DNA from: an uncultured bacterium
GTDB lineage: Bacteria > Bacillota > Clostridia > Lachnospirales > Lachnospiraceae
Direction: 5' to 3'
NCBI GenBank assembly: GCA_945871045.1
Contig: CAMBUC010000167.1
Coordinates: 1-5,143 of the forward strand
DNA: 5,143 nt
A program made the translations under genes and the position numbers. Position 1 is the first letter of the stretch. Each line of letters begins with the position of its first letter. Below the pieces are notes generated by a model, which was not told the origin of the DNA, did not search any database, and saw nothing but the letters and a program-made list of their open reading frames with translations. Of this stretch, positions 4,939 to 5,143 are shown in pieces.

Positions 4939-4966
4939 CTGTGAGCAGGGGATGAGAGAATCGAAC
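4937..4966. repeat. Direct repeat copy 2: 3' end of intact tRNA-Trp
   Basis: This is identical over 30 bp to 4030-4059. It comprises the 3' third of the functional tRNA gene and the bases just beyond it. Symmetric T-arm and acceptor sequences at tRNA 3' ends are the usual targets of tyrosine integrases, so this would be the tRNA-side attachment site. Confidence 0.9.
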
Positions 4967-5016
4967 TCCCGCCAAAGGTTTTGGAGACCCCTATCATACC
5001 ATTTGACCAATCCCCT
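4946..5016 (-). tRNA. tRNA-Trp (CCA anticodon)
   Basis: The 71-nt cloverleaf folds fully. The acceptor stem is AGGGGAT/ATCCCCT (seven perfect pairs). The D-stem is GTCA/TGAT with loop AATGGTA. The anticodon arm is GGGGT-CTCCAAA-ACCTT, giving anticodon CCA at 34-36. A 4-base variable loop TGGC follows, then T-arm GGGAG-TTCGATT-CTCTC. The discriminator is G, as required by bacterial TrpRS. The following bases are CTC rather than CCA, so the CCA end must be added after transcription. The sequence closely resembles Bacillus-type tRNA-Trp. Confidence 0.95.
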
Positions 5017-5027
5017 ATATAAAATAT

Positions 5028-5051
5028 TATGAGGGTTTCTTTACCCTCATA
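5028..5051 (-). terminator. Hairpin between the right-edge gene and tRNA-Trp
   Basis: A perfect 9-bp stem TATGAGGGT/ACCCTCATA surrounds a 6-base loop. On the minus strand it is followed by an AT-rich tail (ATATTTTATAT), making it a moderate terminator for the gene ending at 5064. It sits immediately downstream of the tRNA promoter -10 box, so transcripts from that promoter would begin inside the stem and could not form it fully. Confidence 0.55.
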
Positions 5052-5052
5052 T

Positions 5053-5081
5053 ATTATATACATTTATCTTTTGTTTTTCAA
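5053..5081 (-). promoter_or_regulatory. Promoter of tRNA-Trp
   Basis: On the minus strand there is TTGAAA (5076-5081), a 17-bp spacer and TATAAT (5053-5058), a near-consensus sigma-A promoter. The predicted start at about 5046-5047 gives a short 5' leader of about 30 nt before the tRNA. It overlaps the stop codon of the gene at the right edge. Confidence 0.8.
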
Positions 5082-5143
5082 GTTTTTCTTTTGTACCTTC
5101 AAAAATTCACACAGATCTTTACAAACGCTAAGGAAGTTCGATT
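5064..5143 (-). CDS. 3' end of an unidentified gene, cut by the window edge
   Basis: One frame is open from the edge to TAA at 5066-5064 and gives about 25 residues: SNFLSVCKDLCEFLKVQKK followed by NLKNKR. The hydrophilic, Lys-rich helical end and the hairpin 13 bases after the stop look like a normal gene terminus. The other two frames are interrupted by stops. Too little is visible to name it. Confidence 0.45.
   Translation of the reverse strand, partial: SNFLSVCKDLCEFLKVQKKNLKNKR

Larger units (their letters stand above)
4030..4966. mobile_element. Candidate mini-island inserted at the tRNA-Trp 3' end
   Basis: A unit of about 907 bp (one repeat plus unique sequence) is bounded by two exact 30-bp copies of the tRNA-Trp 3' end. 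The copy at 4937-4966 belongs to the intact tRNA and the copy at 4030-4059 stands alone. Between them lie a terminator, the 76-residue gene and the zeta-like gene, and nothing else. Each repeat is followed by its own, different terminator hairpin. This is the layout left when an element recombines into a tRNA 3' end and restores the gene. No integrase or excisionase is present, so it would be a trans-mobilised satellite or the remainder of a larger element. A local duplication plus insertion could also explain it. Confidence 0.5.

Noticed and set aside
1..5143. CRISPR array or other periodic repeats
   Set aside because: No regularly spaced repeats are visible; the only repeats found are the tRNA-Trp-derived copies and local inverted repeats.

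Overview
The window looks like chromosomal DNA from a low-to-mid GC Firmicute, most likely a Lachnospiraceae-type gut Clostridium. This rests on the strong AAGGAG-type ribosome binding sites, the AT-rich intergenic DNA, and the protein style of YaaA, Bcp, the sce7726-family protein and the zeta-like ATPase. All genes I can support read on the minus strand, so the description runs from right to left.

Right end (5143 to 4030): The end of an unidentified gene is followed by a hairpin. Overlapping it is a near-consensus promoter for an intact tRNA-Trp (CCA anticodon, 71 nt, CCA end not encoded). After the tRNA comes a strong terminator, then a two-gene cassette: a 76-residue protein of unknown function, overlapping by 11 bp a zeta-toxin-like P-loop protein. 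Just past the cassette, 30 bp of the tRNA-Trp 3' end are repeated exactly in direct orientation. A second hairpin starts at the end of that repeat. This is the footprint expected of a roughly 0.9-kb insertion at a tRNA 3' end.

Middle (4030 to 2900): exoA (exodeoxyribonuclease III / AP endonuclease) is followed by a short scar. The scar is a 35-codon fragment of a hotdog acyl-CoA thioesterase joined to a second, decayed tRNA-Trp-like sequence. Next are a small two-helix membrane protein and a YbjQ/UPF0145 protein whose coding regions overlap.

Left half (2290 to 80): A compact unit of four genes has almost no spacing: bcp (thiol peroxidase), yaaA (peroxide-stress protein), a PD-(D/E)XK nuclease-like sce7726-family protein and a conserved-looking 72-residue protein, perhaps followed by a 24-codon ORF with a good ribosome binding site. 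bcp and yaaA point to peroxide defence, and exoA repairs oxidised DNA, so much of the window concerns oxidative damage. The nuclease-like gene is the unexplained member. At the extreme left a strong promoter with a palindrome over its -35 box fires leftward out of the window.

The most notable point is the tRNA-Trp-bounded mini-island carrying the zeta-like gene and its small partner, together with the second tRNA-Trp-derived scar 2 kb away.
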